Source: Nitrosomonas sp.
GTDB lineage: Bacteria > Pseudomonadota > Gammaproteobacteria > Burkholderiales > Nitrosomonadaceae
Direction: 5' to 3'
Assembly (NCBI GenBank): GCA_005779435.1
Contig: SXJH01000002.1
Span: 1 to 7,617, forward strand
DNA length: 7,617 bases
Shown one piece after another: positions 1-6,685 of this stretch. A program made the translations under genes and the position numbers. Numbering within the stretch: position 1 is the stretch's first letter; every line of letters starts with the position of its first letter. Below the pieces are notes generated by a model. It was given only the letters and a program-made list of their open reading frames with translations. It was not told the DNA's origin and did no database searches.

Positions 1-576
1 AACGAAAACATCCGTTGCTGCAATGGCTTGCGCTTTTTTTAATGCGGGGGCTATGCCTCCGGCGGCGAAAATGTGATTTTCCTTGATCAGAATCCCATCG
101 TACAAACCAAAGCGGTGATTGGTGCCGCCGCCGCATTTCACTGCGTATTTCTGCGCCAATCGCAGACCGGGCAGGGTTTTTCGCGTATCCACGATTACTG
201 CGCCGGTACCGGCGATTGCATCGACGAATCGACGGGTGTGCGTTGCCACGGCGGACAACAGTTGCAGAAAATTTAGCGCGGAGCGTTCTGCAGTCAGCAA
301 CGCACGTGCATTTCCTTCGATTTCATAGAGTTTTTGTCCCGGTTCGATCAAATCGCCATCGTTGGCGAATCGGGCAAAAGCGGTTTCCGGCGCCAACATC
401 GAAAAACAGGCTTCAAACCATTGCATGCCGCACAAAACCGCATCTTCTCGGCTGATTACCGAGGCGATGAGCATTTTCTCGCGAGGGATCAGCGACGCTG
501 TCAAATCGCCGACGCCGACATCCTCGGCGAGCGCGCATCGGACGTTGGCGTGAATTTCATCGTATAACGCTTTCAA
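1..576 (-). CDS. nadC: Nicotinate-nucleotide pyrophosphorylase (quinolinate phosphoribosyltransferase), 3' end cut by window
   Basis: NadC converts quinolinate and PRPP to nicotinate mononucleotide, CO2 and pyrophosphate, the step that feeds de novo NAD synthesis in the cytoplasm. Reading the minus strand gives 192 codons. The N-terminal domain contains ALAEDVGVGDLTA (about residues 15-27). The family signature VDTRKTLPGLR follows, then KYAVKCGGGTNHRFGLYDG and ILIKENHI, which closely match the E. coli NadC active-site region (Arg and Lys of DTRKTLPG, GGG-NHR, KENH). The C-terminal part of the barrel lies beyond base 1. No in-frame ATG precedes the conserved N-terminus. The best start is TTG at 576-574, preceded by AAGG (587-584) seven bases upstream. 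The frame stays open upstream to about position 861, so a longer form cannot be excluded from ORF structure alone, but NadC proteins normally begin about 10-15 residues before the EDxGxGDLT motif, as here. It is transcribed away from sbp. Identity is close to certain; the start is moderately sure. Confidence 0.95.
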   Translation of the reverse strand, partial: MKALYDEIHANVRCALAEDVGVGDLTASLIPREKMLIASVISREDAVLCGMQWFEACFSMLAPETAFARFANDGDLIEPGQKLYEIEGNARALLTAERSALNFLQLLSAVATHTRRFVDAIAGTGAVIVDTRKTLPGLRLAQKYAVKCGGGTNHRFGLYDGILIKENHIFAAGGIAPALKKAQAIAATDVFV

Positions 577-780
577 ATTCTTACCTTGATTGTCAATTGA
601 TAAAACGATAATTCGAGATCGATTGCCGATTCCGGTACCTGCCTGCGGCAATTTTTCAGCTATTGTAACCGCGATCGTTGAAGCTGTTCGATGATTGAAT
701 CGATGCCGTTTACCCAATCTTGGGCGCGATGCAGTATGATTCAGTCGCAATATAACTAAATATCGGCGAGAGAAAGCATC
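577..780. promoter_or_regulatory. Divergent intergenic region between nadC and sbp
   Basis: This 204-base gap must hold the promoters of two divergently transcribed genes. On the plus strand an AT-rich stretch with TATAAC at 751-756 is a candidate -10 for sbp, but no good -35 box lies 16-18 bases upstream, so an activator would be needed. Sulfate-uptake genes are often controlled by the LysR-type regulator CysB (family knowledge), but I see no site I would call. On the minus strand TACAAT (667-662) is a candidate -10 for nadC, again with a poor -35. The sbp start has only a weak purine-rich leader (GAGAGAAAG, 768-776). No terminator, RNA gene or riboswitch is recognisable. Confidence 0.3.
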
Positions 781-1785
781 ATGAATATTGGAAGTTGGCT
801 GGCGGCAAGCATTTTGGCAGCAGGTCTTACTATCGGCAACACCGCGCTGGCGGAGAAAACGCTATTGAATGTTTCCTACGACGCAACGCGTGAGTTATAC
901 CAAGCGTTTAATCAGGCATTTGCCCGGCACTGGCAAGCCAAAACCGGTGAAAAAGTCACGATCAATCAATCCCACGGCGGTTCCGGTAAGCAGGCGCGCT
1001 TGGTTATCGATGGATTGGAAGCGGATATCGTCACACTGGCTTTAGCGAACGACATCGATGTCATCGCGGAAAAAGCCGGATTGCTTCCGGAGGATTGGCG
1101 GCAACGTTTGGTTCTGAATAGCACGCCGTATACCTCAACAATCGTTTTTCTGGTGCGCAAAGGCAATCCGCAAGGTATTAAAGATTGGGACGATCTGGCA
1201 CGCTCCGGCATCGCCGTCATTACGCCGAATCCGAAAACCTCCGGCGGCGCGCAGTGGAATTATCTGGCAGCCTGGGAATACGGCAAGCGCCGTTATGGCG
1301 AAGACAAAGCGAAAGAATTTATCGCCGGTATTTATAAAAACGTACCGGTGCTGGATTCCGGCGCACGCGGTTCTATTGCGACATTTGTCGAGCGCGGCGT
1401 CGGCGATGTGCTGATTACCTGGGAGAGCGAAGCTTACTTGGCGCTCAAGGAACATGGCGCGGATGCTTTGGAGATTGTCATTCCATCGCTGAGTATTCTG
1501 GCGGAACCGCCGGTCGCAGTGATCGATAAAGTAGTCGACAAGCGCGGCACGCGGCAGGTCGCGGAAGCTTATCTGCAATATTGGTATTCGGAAGAAGGTC
1601 AGGAAATCGCCGCCAAGCATTTTTTCCGTCCTACCGATGCGAAGATTGCCGGGAAATATGCCATGCAGTTCCCGAAAATCGAGTTGTTCAGAATCGGCGA
1701 TGCCTTTGGCGGTTGGCAAAATGCGTATAAATCGCATTTTGCCGATGGCGCGAATTTCGACCGGATTTATTTGCAAAGCGAGTAG
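781..1785 (+). CDS. sbp: Periplasmic sulfate-binding protein of an ABC transporter
   Basis: This is the periplasmic solute receptor that hands sulfate (possibly also thiosulfate) to a CysTWA-type ABC permease. The 334 residues agree with the Sbp/CysP family (about 330-340). The mature part opens with LLNVSYDATRELYQAFN and has both family signatures: QSHGGSGKQA near residue 63 and TPNPKTSGGAQWNYLAAW near residue 150. LDSGARGSIATFVERG and the C-terminal YSEEGQEIAAKHFFRP also match E. coli Sbp. A signal peptide with a hydrophobic core and an ALA-E cleavage site after residue 24 is clear, but its n-region (MNIGSW) has no Lys or Arg, which is unusual. The ATG is the only possible start, because an in-frame TAA lies at 757-759. 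No permease or ATPase gene is adjacent: nadC is upstream and a flavoenzyme gene follows after 45 bases without a terminator, so the two may share a transcript. Sbp and CysP are hard to separate by eye; overall resemblance favours Sbp. Confidence 0.95.
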   Translation: MNIGSWLAASILAAGLTIGNTALAEKTLLNVSYDATRELYQAFNQAFARHWQAKTGEKVTINQSHGGSGKQARLVIDGLEADIVTLALANDIDVIAEKAGLLPEDWRQRLVLNSTPYTSTIVFLVRKGNPQGIKDWDDLARSGIAVITPNPKTSGGAQWNYLAAWEYGKRRYGEDKAKEFIAGIYKNVPVLDSGARGSIATFVERGVGDVLITWESEAYLALKEHGADALEIVIPSLSILAEPPVAVIDKVVDKRGTRQVAEAYLQYWYSEEGQEIAAKHFFRPTDAKIAGKYAMQFPKIELFRIGDAFGGWQNAYKSHFADGANFDRIYLQSE

Positions 1786-1830
1786 TTGACTTGAATCGGC
1801 ACCCCGATGATTGAGTAATAAGGAGACGGT

Positions 1831-3309
1831 ATGTCCGGCGCAATCGATCTGATTATTTACAGTGTGGCCACAATAGTGGGTATCGTTGCCGTGGGCACGG
1901 TCGTTGTATGGTTTATTCAGGATGTGACGCAAAAGAAGCATTCGGTGCTGCGCAACTACCCGGTTATTGGGCGATTGCGTTATTTTTTTGAAATCCAGGG
2001 CAAATATTTCCGCCAGTACTTTTTCGCCAACGATCGCGATGAAATGCCGTTCAATCGCGCCACGCGCGGCTGGATCTACAAGAATGCGAAGAATAAAGGT
2101 AGCTTGGTCGGTTTCGGTTCCACCAACGATTTGCGTCAGCCCGGTTCGATTATTTTTGTCAACGCGGCTTTCCCGATTCAAGAGGAGGATCAGTTGCCCA
2201 CGCCGTCGCTGCATATCGGTGAGGGTTATTGCGAGCATCCGTTCGAGGCCAAATCGATCATCAATATCAGCGGTATGAGTTACGGCGCTATTTCAAAACC
2301 GGCGGTGCGCGCGTTGTCGCTCGGTGCCGCGCAGGCGGGTTGCTGGTTGAATACCGGAGAAGGCGGTTTGGCGCCGTATCACCTGGAAGGCGGTTGCGAT
2401 GTGATCATGCAGATCGGCACCGCGAAATACGGTATCCGCGATGAGCACGGCAATTTCTCGCCGCAGCGCGCGAAAGAATTGAGCAAGGTGGTCAAAGCCT
2501 TCGAAATTAAACTGTCGCAGGGCGCCAAGCCCGGCAAAGGCGGTTTGCTGCCCGCCGGTAAGGTGCACGAGGAAATCGCCGCGATCCGAGGCATTCCGGT
2601 GTATCAGGATTCGATCAGCCCGAACCGCCATAAGGATATCAACAACATCGACGAACTGCTCGATAAGATCCATTACATTCGCGAATTGACCGGACGTCCG
2701 GTCGGTATCAAAACCGCCATCGGCGGCTGGAATTTCATCAACGAATTGTGCGACGGCATCAACCGGCGCGGTCTGGAATACGCGCCGGATTTTCTCACCA
2801 TCGACGGCGGCGAAGGCGGCAGCGGCGCCGCACCGCAGACGTTGATGGATCATGTCAGCCTGCCGATTGCCGAAGCTTTGCCGCGCGTGGTCGATGCGCT
2901 GCTGCAATCCGGTTTGAAGAAGCGCATTGCTGTCGTGGCCGCCGGGAAATTGGTAACCTCGGCGGAAGGAGCGTGGGCGCTGTGTGCCGGGGCGGATTTT
3001 GTCAATACCGCGCGCGGTTTCATGTTTTCGCTGGGCTGCATTCAAGCGATGCGCTGTCATCTCAATACTTGCCCTACCGGCATTACTACACACGATGTGC
3101 GGTTGCAGAATGGGTTGGTGGTGGAGGAAAAATATGTGCGCGTGGCCAACTATGCAAGAAATGTGAACAAGGAAATCAACATGATCGCGCACTCGTGCGG
3201 TCTTCGTCATGCACGGGAATTTAAGCGTGAGCATGTACGCATCGTGGAAACCGCCGGGAAAAGCGTGGCGCTGAATATAATGTATCCTTATCCTGAGGCA
3301 AAGTTGTAG
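1831..3309 (+). CDS. Membrane-anchored FMN-binding glutamate synthase family protein
   Basis: The 492-residue protein is a stand-alone version of the FMN/Fe-S synthase domain of glutamate synthase (GltB central and FMN region). Residues about 5-29 form one transmembrane helix, and the catalytic part should then be cytoplasmic. Typical barrel motifs follow: ISGMSYGAIS (146-155), NTGEGGLAPYHL (from 174), GAKPGKGGLLP (231-241), IDGGEGGSGAAP (from 324) and the Cys triad C403, C409, C414 in GCIQAMRCHLNTCPTG. That spacing equals the 3Fe-4S ligands of GltB, so flavin and cluster binding are likely. The N-terminal glutaminase domain and the C-terminal beta-helix domain of GltB are absent, so glutamine-dependent glutamate synthase activity cannot be assumed. 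The real substrate is unknown; an amino-transfer or redox reaction with an outside electron donor is possible. A strong ribosome-binding site (AAGGAG, 1820-1825) precedes the ATG by five bases. It starts 45 bases after sbp and is probably co-transcribed with it. Family assignment is firm; function is open. Confidence 0.92.
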   Translation: MSGAIDLIIYSVATIVGIVAVGTVVVWFIQDVTQKKHSVLRNYPVIGRLRYFFEIQGKYFRQYFFANDRDEMPFNRATRGWIYKNAKNKGSLVGFGSTNDLRQPGSIIFVNAAFPIQEEDQLPTPSLHIGEGYCEHPFEAKSIINISGMSYGAISKPAVRALSLGAAQAGCWLNTGEGGLAPYHLEGGCDVIMQIGTAKYGIRDEHGNFSPQRAKELSKVVKAFEIKLSQGAKPGKGGLLPAGKVHEEIAAIRGIPVYQDSISPNRHKDINNIDELLDKIHYIRELTGRPVGIKTAIGGWNFINELCDGINRRGLEYAPDFLTIDGGEGGSGAAPQTLMDHVSLPIAEALPRVVDALLQSGLKKRIAVVAAGKLVTSAEGAWALCAGADFVNTARGFMFSLGCIQAMRCHLNTCPTGITTHDVRLQNGLVVEEKYVRVANYARNVNKEINMIAHSCGLRHAREFKREHVRIVETAGKSVALNIMYPYPEAKL

Positions 3310-3351
3310 GATATTTTTCAGTATAAAGGGTAAAAAACCTTAATTTTGGGG

Positions 3352-3379
3352 TTTAGAAAAATACCGAACTGCCGATAAT
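3352..3379 (+). promoter_or_regulatory. Candidate sigma-70 promoter for the GGDEF-EAL gene
   Basis: TTTAGA (3352-3357) and GATAAT (3374-3379) match the -35 and -10 consensus at four and five of six positions, with a 16-base spacer. They lie in the AT-rich 128-base gap after the FMN-protein gene. Transcription would start near 3386, just upstream of the ribosome-binding site AAGGA at 3389-3393. This is a match by eye only; the gene may also be reached by read-through from sbp, since no strong terminator is visible in the gap. Confidence 0.3.
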
Positions 3380-3396
3380 ACGATCCATAAGGATTT

Positions 3397-3501
3397 ATGA
3401 ATTCAATTCGCCTATTAACGACAGTTTGCATATATCGATGCCAAAACTTTTTATCAATCAGGATGATCGGAGAATTTTTGTCGTTATCGGCGTTACGCTG
3501 A
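3397..3501 (+). CDS. Possible 34-residue leader ORF overlapping the start of the GGDEF-EAL gene
   Basis: An ATG at 3397 is preceded by AAGGA (3389-3393), the only convincing Shine-Dalgarno sequence in this gap, although the spacing of three bases is short. The frame runs 34 codons to TGA at 3499-3501 and overlaps the downstream gene in another frame by 64 bases. The peptide begins MNSIRLLTTVCIYR and resembles no family I know. It may be a leader peptide whose translation opens the start of the big gene, the true start of that gene separated from it by a frameshift, or chance. Confidence that it is translated is low. Confidence 0.25.
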   Translation: MNSIRLLTTVCIYRCQNFLSIRMIGEFLSLSALR

Positions 3502-6500
3502 TAACGCTGATGCTGGCTACAGCCTATACGATATACCGCACCATGCAATCGCAAACCGAAGCGGTGGCGGTTTCCGGACTTAAAGCGGCGCTTGAAAATA
3601 CGGTCAAGCATATCGAAAGTCAGATTACACACTCGATTGCAAATACCAATGCGGTATCCACCCGCATTTTTTTGATGCAAAGCCTGGAAAAGCTCGATTC
3701 CGACGAATCCAGGGAAGAAGGCACTATCGGATTGCAGCAGTCGGCAAAAAAGATACTGGCCACCCATTTCTCAGGCATCAAAATATACGATGCCGAAGAT
3801 AATCTGATACTGAGCTCCGGCGTCAACTCGAATCATACGGAGCTTGCCGTGGGATTGGATACAACCGCCGAAATCGAAACTATTTTATTATGGGATAAGC
3901 AATTTATCGTTCGCAATGCGATACGGGTTTTGAATGAAAAGGAGCAACCGATCGGCCGCATCGTTACGGAAGAGCGCATGCCGGATCTGACCGGACTCTT
4001 CAGAGATGCGGCATTGATCGGGGAAACGGGCGATTTTCTGCTCTGCGCGACAGTTAAAGATAACAATGCCGAAATGGATTGTTTTGTACGCGGCTTCGAC
4101 AGCAATCAATTCAAACGCATGCCGAGGTTGATGAACAATCGGCCGCTGCCGGTGCATTTTGCCTTGGACGGGCAAAGCGGTATCAAATTTATCAAGGATT
4201 ATCGCCAGATTGAGGTTGTTGCCGCTCATTCCCCCGTTGCTTACGGTTTGGGTGCGGTGCTCAAAGTAGATAAAGCGGAATTGAGTAATGTTTTAGGTAA
4301 ACAAATTCAAAGTGTTGTTTTGTATTTGATGCTGTTGATAGCGGCTGGCATGACGGTTTTGTATTCGGTTACGCTGCCGGTGGTTAAAAGATTGGTTACC
4401 TCCAGAAACATATCGATAAAATCGCACAAGGAATTGATAGAAGAAAAAAACAAAGCGGAAGCAATTTCTTCCGAATTAACCGCTTATATCAACGCCGTCG
4501 GAAATCTGGCATTGATTTCCATTGCGGATCGCAAAGGAAGAATTGTGCAAGCCAACGAGAAATTTTGCGAAGTGAGCGGCTATACGCAGCAAGAATTGAT
4601 CGGCAAGGATCATCGTCTGCTGAATTCCGGATTTCATCCCAAGTCGTTTTGGGTCGATATGTGGACAAAGGTCGCAAAGGGACAAGTTTGGCACCAGGAA
4701 GTCTGCAACCGCAATAAATCGGGAAATCTCTATTGGGTCGATTCGACCATTGTTCCGCTTATCGATGGCAACGGAAAAATCGACCGTTATCTTTCCGTTC
4801 GCGTCGATATTACGGCAAAAAAACAGAAAGATGACGAATTGAATGAGCGCTTGAAAGAAAGCCGTTGTTTGCATGAGGTGCATACTGGTATCGAGCAAGG
4901 CTTAAGCATGAAGAAGACGCTGCAAGGCGTCATGAAATCGGTGATCGCCGCTTTCCAGTTTCCTGAAATAGCAACCGGGAAAATCGAATTGGCGGGAGAA
5001 ACAATTGTCACGGCTGATTTCGACGAAGAGAATCCGCAGAAATTGAGCGCGATAATCAAAGTAAATAATGAAGCGGCGGGAAAAATTCACATCGCTTATG
5101 CGCGCAATGAGCCGTTCTTGTTGCCTTATGAGCAGTATCTGATCGATGCGATTGCGCGGGATCTGGGGCAATGGCATGAGCGCAGATCGGCGGAGCAGCG
5201 TATCGTCGAAATGGCGACGCACGATGCATTGACAGGATTGCCAAATCGCTATTTGCTTCAGGATCGTATTAAACAAACTCTGGCTCAGGATTCTCGGGAT
5301 CGAAAACAGATGGCTGTGCTGTTTATCGATCTGGATCATTTTAAAAATATCAACGATTCGCTAGGGCACGATGTCGGCGATCTGCTGCTGCAAGAAGTGG
5401 CGAAAAGATTGATAAGCTGCGTGCGCGCCGAAGATACGGTTGCGCGTCAAGGTGGGGATGAGTTTATCGTTGTTCTGAATTCGATCGGCAAATCGATCGA
5501 TGCGGCGAGAGTTGCGCAGAAAATTCTCGATGCGATGAAACGGGGTTTCTATATTGGCGGCAATGAGTGTTACATCGGCAGCAGTATCGGTATCGCAATA
5601 TTTCCCGATGATGGCAGCGATGCGGAAACATTGCTCAAGAATAGCGATGTCGCGATGTACCATGCGAAAGAGAGCGGACGCAATAATTTTCAATTCTATA
5701 CCGAGGAATTGAATAAATCGATTCATGAAAGACAGGCACTCGGTCTCGATTTGCGCTATGCGTTAGAGCGCAATGAATTTATATTATATTACCAACCCGT
5801 TTTTAATGCCGACAATCAATTGTATAGTGCTGAAGCTTTGATTCGCTGGCAGCATCCGAAGCGCGGTTTAATTGCGCCAGATAGATTTATTAGTTTGGCG
5901 GAAGAGTCGGGTTTGATTATTCCAATCGGAGAATGGACGATAGAGGCGGTTTGTAAGCAAATCAACGACTGGAAAGCGAATGGTTATCAGGTGCCGAGGG
6001 TGGCCATTAACTTGTCCGCACGGCAGTTCCGCGATAACAATTTGGTGAGTGCAATCGCACGAATACTTGAGGAAACGGGTGTGGAGTCAAAGTATATTGC
6101 TTTGGAAATTACCGAGAGTATGCTGGTCGACAATATCGAGCGCGTGGTTGAAACACTCGGTCATTTGAACGCAATGGGGATACACATCTCGATTGACGAT
6201 TTAGGTACGGGTTATTCGAGTCTCAGTTATCTGAAGCGGTTTCCGATCGATACGCTAAAGATAGATCGCTCGTTTGTGCGCGACATTGCCGTCGATAAGA
6301 ACGACCATGCGATCGTTTCCGCGATTATTGCGATGGCGCACAGCCTGGGAATGGATGTTGTTGCGGAAGGCATTGAAACGGAGGAGCAACTCAGTATTCT
6401 ATTGCAGCAAAAATGCAATCACTTCCAGGGATATTACTTCAGCAAACCTGTCGTTGCTTCCGGGATTGAGCGTTTCCTCAAAAAGAAAGCGCAGCGCGCA

Positions 6501-6530
6501 AGTAAACTCAGGGTTATCCGTTCCGCTTAA
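3438..6530 (+). CDS. Membrane-bound sensor cyclic-di-GMP enzyme: periplasmic Cache-like, PAS, GAF-like, GGDEF and EAL domains
   Basis: This enzyme should make and/or break down the second messenger cyclic-di-GMP at the inner membrane. Numbering from the ATG gives 1030 residues. TM1 (about 13-30) and TM2 (about 293-313) enclose a periplasmic sensor of about 260 residues that looks Cache-like at its end (GETGDFLLC, later DYRQIEVVAAHSPV), with C203 and C215 possibly forming a disulfide. Then come a short helical linker, a PAS domain with PAC tail (350-470), and a GAF-like domain (480-590). The GGDEF domain has DALTGLPNR (596-604), metal Asps D631 and D633, an intact GGDEF at 672-676 and the inhibitory I-site RAED at 663-666. 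The EAL domain has EAL at 799-801, INLSARQF, EITES, DDLGTG (D920, D921), LKIDRSF, VAEGIET and FQGYYFSKP, so all usual phosphodiesterase residues are present. Both activities are therefore possible; which dominates cannot be told. The start is uncertain: in-frame TTG at 3426 and ATG at 3438 both lack a ribosome-binding site. The TAA stop lies inside the TTAA target of a MITE-like element. Confidence 0.93.
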   Translation: MPKLFINQDDRRIFVVIGVTLITLMLATAYTIYRTMQSQTEAVAVSGLKAALENTVKHIESQITHSIANTNAVSTRIFLMQSLEKLDSDESREEGTIGLQQSAKKILATHFSGIKIYDAEDNLILSSGVNSNHTELAVGLDTTAEIETILLWDKQFIVRNAIRVLNEKEQPIGRIVTEERMPDLTGLFRDAALIGETGDFLLCATVKDNNAEMDCFVRGFDSNQFKRMPRLMNNRPLPVHFALDGQSGIKFIKDYRQIEVVAAHSPVAYGLGAVLKVDKAELSNVLGKQIQSVVLYLMLLIAAGMTVLYSVTLPVVKRLVTSRNISIKSHKELIEEKNKAEAISSELTAYINAVGNLALISIADRKGRIVQANEKFCEVSGYTQQELIGKDHRLLNSGFHPKSFWVDMWTKVAKGQVWHQEVCNRNKSGNLYWVDSTIVPLIDGNGKIDRYLSVRVDITAKKQKDDELNERLKESRCLHEVHTGIEQGLSMKKTLQGVMKSVIAAFQFPEIATGKIELAGETIVTADFDEENPQKLSAIIKVNNEAAGKIHIAYARNEPFLLPYEQYLIDAIARDLGQWHERRSAEQRIVEMATHDALTGLPNRYLLQDRIKQTLAQDSRDRKQMAVLFIDLDHFKNINDSLGHDVGDLLLQEVAKRLISCVRAEDTVARQGGDEFIVVLNSIGKSIDAARVAQKILDAMKRGFYIGGNECYIGSSIGIAIFPDDGSDAETLLKNSDVAMYHAKESGRNNFQFYTEELNKSIHERQALGLDLRYALERNEFILYYQPVFNADNQLYSAEALIRWQHPKRGLIAPDRFISLAEESGLIIPIGEWTIEAVCKQINDWKANGYQVPRVAINLSARQFRDNNLVSAIARILEETGVESKYIALEITESMLVDNIERVVETLGHLNAMGIHISIDDLGTGYSSLSYLKRFPIDTLKIDRSFVRDIAVDKNDHAIVSAIIAMAHSLGMDVVAEGIETEEQLSILLQQKCNHFQGYYFSKPVVASGIERFLKKKAQRASKLRVIRSA
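6527..6530 (+). repeat. Left target-site duplication (TTAA) of the MITE-like element
   Basis: TTAA directly precedes the left end of the element and recurs directly after its right end at 6674-6677. Its last three bases are the stop codon of the GGDEF-EAL gene. TTAA fits the YTAR target preference known for the IS5 group. Because TTAA is a palindrome, it also lengthens the apparent inverted repeat, so duplication and repeat cannot be fully separated from one copy. Confidence 0.6.
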
Positions 6531-6558
6531 GGAAACGCTGATTAATTGGCTGTACGAG
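6531..6558 (+). repeat. Left terminal inverted repeat of the MITE-like element
   Basis: These 28 bases pair with 6646-6673 at 21 positions: the tips GGA and ACGC, then GATT, ATT and the inner ACGAG are shared. Mismatches are scattered, as expected for an ageing element rather than a fresh copy. Confidence 0.7.
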
Positions 6559-6645
6559 CGAATCGCATCAATGCGCGGTACTCGCTCCCTCGCCTATCTT
6601 GTCGATATGTCTCGGTTACTGCGTTCCGTGCGCCTCGTGCTTCAT

Positions 6646-6673
6646 CTCGTTCGCCGAATGAATCGGCGTCTCC
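6646..6673 (-). repeat. Right terminal inverted repeat of the MITE-like element
   Basis: This is the inverted partner of 6531-6558, ending in GGCGTCTCC immediately before the right TTAA copy (6674-6677). The arm ends 12 bases upstream of the sigma-32 -35 box. Confidence 0.7.
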
Positions 6674-6677
6674 TTAA
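6674..6677 (+). repeat. Right target-site duplication (TTAA) of the MITE-like element
   Basis: This is the second copy of the TTAA seen at 6527-6530. Joining the two copies would restore an uninterrupted sequence in which the upstream gene still ends with TAA and the clpB promoter follows after eight more bases. Confidence 0.6.
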
Positions 6678-6685
6678 GATCCGCT

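Larger units (their letters stand above)
6531..6673. mobile_element. MITE-like non-autonomous insertion element, 143 bp, IS5-group type ends
   Basis: The two ends are inverted repeats. The left end starts GGAAACGCTGATTAATT and the right end, read on the minus strand, starts GGAGACGCCGATTCATT. Over 28 bases 21 match, and weaker similarity continues inward. The element is flanked by TTAA on both sides. No transposase ORF fits in 143 bases, so movement would need an enzyme supplied in trans. The GGAA-type tip and the TTAA (YTAR) target resemble the IS5 group, which is inference from known family habits. Inside the left half lies a nested hairpin (GAGCGA 6556-6561 with TCGCTC 6582-6587, enclosing CGCAT/ATGCG at 6564-6575). 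It separates the GGDEF-EAL stop from the clpB heat-shock promoter. In transcripts running through from upstream it would fold into a long hairpin. It could instead be an old, degenerate genomic repeat of another kind. Confidence 0.7.

Noticed and set aside
73..567. Several short plus-strand frames opposite nadC
   Set aside because: The minus strand encodes a clear NadC, and these frames show no family resemblance.
1796..1809. Small inverted repeat ATCGG-CACC-CCGAT between sbp and the flavoenzyme gene
   Set aside because: It is five pairs with no T-run, too weak for a terminator, and likely chance.
1135..2238. 367-codon open frame on the minus strand across sbp and the flavoenzyme gene
   Set aside because: It is antisense to two well-recognised genes, has no domain I recognise and no good ribosome-binding site. 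Long antisense frames arise here because the real genes rarely use TTA, CTA and TCA codons.
2293..3234. 313-codon open frame on the minus strand inside the flavoenzyme gene
   Set aside because: It is antisense to a conserved FMN-domain protein and its translation is rich in His, Arg and Gln, as is typical of shadow frames.
3324..3356. Possible rho-independent terminator after the flavoenzyme gene (AAGG/CCTT or AAACC/GGTTT stems)
   Set aside because: The stems are only four or five pairs, AT-rich, and lack a proper T-run on the plus strand.
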